Shown here: in pieces, positions 33,300-36,376 of the stretch
How the letters are laid out: every line of letters starts with the position of its first letter
How positions within the stretch are numbered: the stretch's first letter is position 1
Assembly: GCA_009841115.1 (NCBI GenBank)
Contig: VXML01000043.1
Location: forward strand, 1 to 36,376
Source of the DNA: Gemmatimonadota bacterium
GTDB taxonomy: Bacteria; Latescibacterota; UBA2968; UBA8231
Reading direction: 5' to 3'
DNA: 36,376 bases
The notes under the pieces: model-generated
Told to the model about the DNA's origin: nothing
The model's input: the letters and a program-made list of their open reading frames with translations, nothing else
Database searches by the model: none
Position numbers and translations under genes: made by a program

Positions 33300-33405
33300 T
33301 TTTCTCCTGCATCCTACGATAGAGACACTGCCTCCAAGACCCCTTGTAACCGCCTGCATCAAAAAAATGACCTTGCTCAAATAGGACTTCTGCATAGGAC
33401 AACAA

Positions 33406-33441
33406 AAAAGAGGGACGGGTGTAAAACCCCGTCCCTCTTTT
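33406..33441 (-). terminator. Rho-independent terminator of glgC
   Basis: A perfect 14-bp stem (AAAAGAGGGACGGG and its complement) closes an 8-nt loop, 20 bp after the glgC stop. On the minus strand the stem is followed by a T-rich run (CTTTTTTGTTG), as expected for termination of glgC transcripts. The other strand also reads into TTTT, so it may stop transcription both ways and insulate the Pho promoters from glgC. Confidence 0.92.
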
Positions 33442-33460
33442 CGTACTCCCACTCTCTTCT

Positions 33461-34720
33461 TTACACCACCGTCCCCGACGGAATTACCGCATCTTTAGGC
33501 ACAACCACGATCCCATCGCGGATGTAGTAGTTTGTTTCATCGGCCTCGACGCCTCGGTCCTTGTTGGTGATGCAAACGTCCTCGCCGATGCGCGCGTTTT
33601 TGTCTATAATCGCCCCAGTGATCCTGCTGTTGGCACCAATCCCCATATCTGGAATGCCTTGGGCTATATTGCGCGCTCGGTCGGCCGGCGACTCATCCGA
33701 ATCAGCACCCATGATGATAGTGTTGGAAATCTGGCAATTCTCGCCAATCACCGAGCGGCTCCCGATCACTGAGCGCTCGACCCGGGCCGACCGTATGAAC
33801 GAGCCTTCGCAGATGATCCCCCGCTCAATGTGGCAATTCTCCAGCCGCGTGCCAGAGAGAAAGCGCGCGTGCGTGTAAATCGGTGCATCGGCCCGGTAAA
33901 AGTTAAAAGGTGGCTGCCGATCCGTCAGCGCCAAATTGGCCTCGTAAAAAGAGCGAATGGTGCCGATGTCTTCCCAATAACCGTCAAAGGTGTGGGCAAA
34001 AACGCCGACCTTGTGGATCGCATCCGGGATGATGTGCTTGCCGAAGTCGTCTTGGTCGCTGCTCATCAGTAGGCTGACCAAGACCTGGGGTTCAAACACG
34101 TAAATGCCCATAGAGGCCATATAACACGCCTCCGGGTCGGCAGCCGCCGGCAGCCGCAGAGCATCTAGTTCGGCGGGGTCTTGCGGCTTCTCGCGAAAAT
34201 CCACGATCCGCCCCTGAGCATTCATCTGCACGATCCCCAGCCCGGGCGCGGCTTCTCGCGTCACCGGCTTGACCGCAATCGACACGTCCGCGCCGCGCGC
34301 TCGGTGCTCTTCGACAAAGGCACGGTAATCCATGCGATAGAGGTGGTCGCCCGACAGGATTAGCACTTGTTCGGCCCGGCGCGAGAGCAAGCGCCTGAGC
34401 TGTTGGCGCACTGCATCGGCTGTGCCCTGGTACCAAGCAGCGCTATCTTGGGTCTGCTCGGCAGCCAAGATCTCGACAAAGCCATCAGAAAAAGAATCAA
34501 AGCGATACGTTGTGCTAATGTGGCGATGCAGCGAAGCGGAATTGAATTGAGTCAGGGCAAAAATGCGGTTGACCCCAGAATGCAGACAATTGCTGATGGG
34601 AATGTCGATTAAGCGGTACTTGCCGCCAATCGGCACGGCCGGCTTGGAGCGAAGCTGCGTTAGCGGGAAGAGCCGCGCACCCTGCCCACCCCCGAGGATG
34701 ACTCCAATGACGTTTCTCAT
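33461..34720 (-). CDS. glgC: Glucose-1-phosphate adenylyltransferase (GlgC)
   Basis: A 419-residue ADP-glucose pyrophosphorylase, the committed step of glycogen synthesis. The nucleotidyltransferase domain has GGGQGARLFPLT, KPAVPIGGKYRLIDIPISNC, the metal-binding SGDHLYRMDY and FVEILAAEQT. A left-handed beta-helix domain with hexapeptide-like repeats forms the C-terminus (SRITGAIIDKNARIGEDV). The sequence resembles the cyanobacterial/plant-like branch more than E. coli GlgC. The open frame runs to 34849, but ATG 34720 has GGGAG 8 nt upstream and starts in the usual way (MRNVIGVILGGG). No glgA or glgB is nearby. It is divergent from the WD40 gene and is insulated from the porin by a strong terminator. 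Confidence 0.95.
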   Translation of the reverse strand: MRNVIGVILGGGQGARLFPLTQLRSKPAVPIGGKYRLIDIPISNCLHSGVNRIFALTQFNSASLHRHISTTYRFDSFSDGFVEILAAEQTQDSAAWYQGTADAVRQQLRRLLSRRAEQVLILSGDHLYRMDYRAFVEEHRARGADVSIAVKPVTREAAPGLGIVQMNAQGRIVDFREKPQDPAELDALRLPAAADPEACYMASMGIYVFEPQVLVSLLMSSDQDDFGKHIIPDAIHKVGVFAHTFDGYWEDIGTIRSFYEANLALTDRQPPFNFYRADAPIYTHARFLSGTRLENCHIERGIICEGSFIRSARVERSVIGSRSVIGENCQISNTIIMGADSDESPADRARNIAQGIPDMGIGANSRITGAIIDKNARIGEDVCITNKDRGVEADETNYYIRDGIVVVPKDAVIPSGTVV

Positions 34721-34862
34721 AACTAAAACTCCCGATCCTAAAGTTCGGCTCAGTCCTCTAAGTAGCCTTATCTTATAGCTTTTTCCCACCTTAGCAAGCC
34801 CGCCGCGGCTGAATTGGGCCGTTGCGCAAAATAGTATATTTTGTCTCACATAGGAGAAGCCT

Positions 34863-36376
34863 TATGAAAACATTATTTGCCGTCATCATCGGGCTAGCAG
34901 TGGCGGCTCCTGCTAGCGCCGATTCTGATTCTTCCATTTTGAGTCGGCTAACCACTCTAGGGCATATAGGCTGGGTCCACTCTGTGGCGTTTTCACCCGA
35001 CGGGACCACACTCGCTGCCTACTCAGGCGATAATACCGTATTCCTGTGGGACATCGCCAGTCAGAAGCAGTTGGCTACCTTCAAGGAGCATGTGGATCCC
35101 TCTGTTTTTTCCAGAGCATTTTCGGTCCGGTTCGTCTCATTTTCGCTCGACGGCACACTGCTGGCGGCCGGAGAAAGTAACACCGTAATCCTGCGGGATG
35201 TCGCCAGCCAGAAGCGGCTCGAGATTCTAGAAGGGCATGCCGGCCGAGTCCGATCCGTGGCGTTTTCACCCGACGGTACCACACTCGCGTCCGGGGCGAG
35301 CGATAATACTGTAGCCCTCTGGGATGTCGCCAGCCGGAGACAGCGAGCCACCCTCAAAGGACATGTGGATAGCGTCCAATCCGTGGCGTTTTCGCCCGAT
35401 GCTACCATGCTCGCGTCCGGGTCAAGTGATAACACTGTAGCCCTCTGGGATGTCGAGAGGCGGGGGCGGCTGGCCACCCTCAAAGGGCATACGGATAATG
35501 TCCGATCCGTGGCATTTTCGCCTGACGGAACCACGCTGGCGTCCGGGGCGAGTGATAATACCATAGTCCTCTGGAATGTCGCCAGCCGGAGGCGACTGGC
35601 CACTCTCAAAGGGCATACGGGCCATGTTTTTTTCGTAACATTTTCGCCCGACGGGACCACACTGGTATCCGGGGCAGACGATAGGACATACGATAGCACC
35701 GTAACCCTGTGGGACGTAGCCAGCCGGAAACAGCGAGCCACCCTCAAAGGGCACAATGTCACTTTCGCGGCGTTTTCGCCCGACGGGACCACACTGGCGT
35801 TTGGGGCCCGGGATGGTGGGGTCCTGCTCTGGCGACCTCCTTCTCCATCTCGGCAGGCGGGGATCGACCAATCCGTTACAGACGACGATCCTTCCATGTG
35901 GAAGCAACAGGCGACCATGCAAGGAAATGGATTGGGGGTCCAAACCGTGGCGTTTTCACCAGACGGTACCATGCTGGTATCCGGGGATGACTCCGTAATC
36001 CTGTGGGATGTCGAAAGCCAGAGACGACTGGACACCCTACAAGGACATGAAGCCAGGGTCCAAGCCACGGCGTTTTCGCCCGACGGGAACACACTGGCGT
36101 CCGGCGGGGATAACACCGTAATCCTGTGGGATGTCGCGAAGAAGAAGCGGCTAGCCACCCTCAAAGGGCATAAGAGTAGGGTCCAAGCCACGGCGTTTTC
36201 GCCCGACGGGAACACACTGGCGTCCGGGGCAGACGATAACACCGTAATTCTGTGGAATGTCGCGAAGAAGAAGCGGCTAGCCACCCTCAAAGGACATGCG
36301 GATTGGGTCCAGGCCGTGGCATTTTCGCCCGACGGAGCGACGCTGGCATCCGGCTCAAGCGATGACAACGTAATCC
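34863..36376 (+). CDS. Secreted WD40-repeat protein (3' end outside window)
   Basis: From ATG 34863 the plus strand stays open to the window edge (504 codons). AGGAG lies 7 nt upstream. A signal peptide (MKTLFAVIIGLAVAAPASA) is followed by at least 11 WD40 blades of 41-42 residues. Each has the pattern GHxxxVxxVAFSPDGxTLASGxxDNTVxLWDVAS. Blade 2 lacks the GH and has LRD instead of LWD, and blade 7 is followed by an 18- to 25-residue Pro/Ser/Asp-rich insertion. More than seven blades means two propellers or more. The export signal is unusual for WD40 proteins, which are mostly cytosolic, though secreted ones occur in several bacterial phyla. The protein likely acts as a binding scaffold. It is divergent from glgC with 142 bp between the starts, where AATAGTATATTT is a weak promoter candidate. 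Confidence 0.88.
36056..36310 (+). repeat. Near-identical tandem WD40-blade DNA repeats
   Basis: The DNA of blades 9 and 10 (starting near 36056 and 36179, period 123 bp) is almost identical, including the AAGAAGAAG run and third-codon positions. They differ mainly by a one-codon gap (SGGDN versus SGADDN). This degree of identity at silent positions points to a recent duplication or gene conversion within the gene. Confidence 0.75.

Noticed and set aside
35061..36368. Long open frame on the minus strand (435 codons) across the WD40 region
   Set aside because: It is antisense to the plus-strand frame, which has a signal peptide, a ribosome-binding site and clear WD40 blades. The regular repeats keep the reverse frame open and give it a false repeat pattern (SVVPSGENAT).
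35235..36376. Possible CRISPR array from regular DNA repeats
   Set aside because: The period is 123-126 bp, in frame, and the repeats encode WD40 blades. There are no short repeats with unique spacers.

Overview
The window (roughly 60% GC, densely coded on both strands, almost no non-coding DNA) looks like a chromosomal segment of a Gram-negative, heterotrophic bacterium. Outer-membrane barrels, lipoprotein and Tat signals, a PstSCAB-PhoU-PhoB-PhoR cluster and the MEP-pathway gene ispG support this. The number of Gfo/Idh/MocA dehydrogenases, the mandelate-racemase-type dehydratase and the HpcH/HpaI aldolase would fit an uncultured sugar-degrading lineage of the Latescibacterota/Poribacteria kind. 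That placement is a guess from gene content only. I see no rRNA, tRNA, CRISPR array or insertion sequence.

Layout. (1) 1-2901: a metal-handling cluster with the start of a His/Asp-rich lipoprotein, a small membrane protein, an SO_0444-type Cu/Zn permease and a ZIP transporter. (2) 2902-7505: three Gfo/Idh/MocA-type oxidoreductases, two of them degenerate and translationally coupled, plus an AAA ATPase (DUF4143 type) whose upstream DNA carries palindromic direct repeats. (3) 7502-11333: a fused indolepyruvate:ferredoxin oxidoreductase and a divergent 95-residue protein of unknown function. (4) 17023-11343 (minus strand): a tightly overlapping operon with a possible 30-residue leader ORF, a DegT-type aminotransferase, a PIG-L/LmbE deacetylase, a WbqC-like protein, a family-4-type glycosyltransferase, an outer-membrane barrel and a Tat-exported sulfite-oxidase-like molybdoenzyme. 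(5) 17159-22394 (plus strand): ispG, a DUF2442 protein, then a four-gene set (aldolase, PfkB kinase, 2-hydroxyacid dehydrogenase, enolase-superfamily dehydratase) that reads as a sugar-acid degradation pathway. (6) 33299-22405 (minus strand): a phosphate-starvation regulon. It has a phosphate-selective-porin-like gene and pstS, each preceded by Pho-box-like half sites, then pstC, pstA, pstB, phoU, phoB and phoR, followed by a c-type cytochrome and a HupE/UreJ-like membrane protein. (7) 33406-36376: glgC with a strong terminator, and a divergent secreted WD40-repeat protein that runs off the window end.

Several gene starts were moved from the longest open frame to an internal codon because a Shine-Dalgarno sequence or an overlap with the upstream stop supports it. 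These are the AAA ATPase, glycosyltransferase, WbqC-like protein, aminotransferase, ispG, dehydratase, cytochrome, phoB, pstB, pstA, pstS and glgC.
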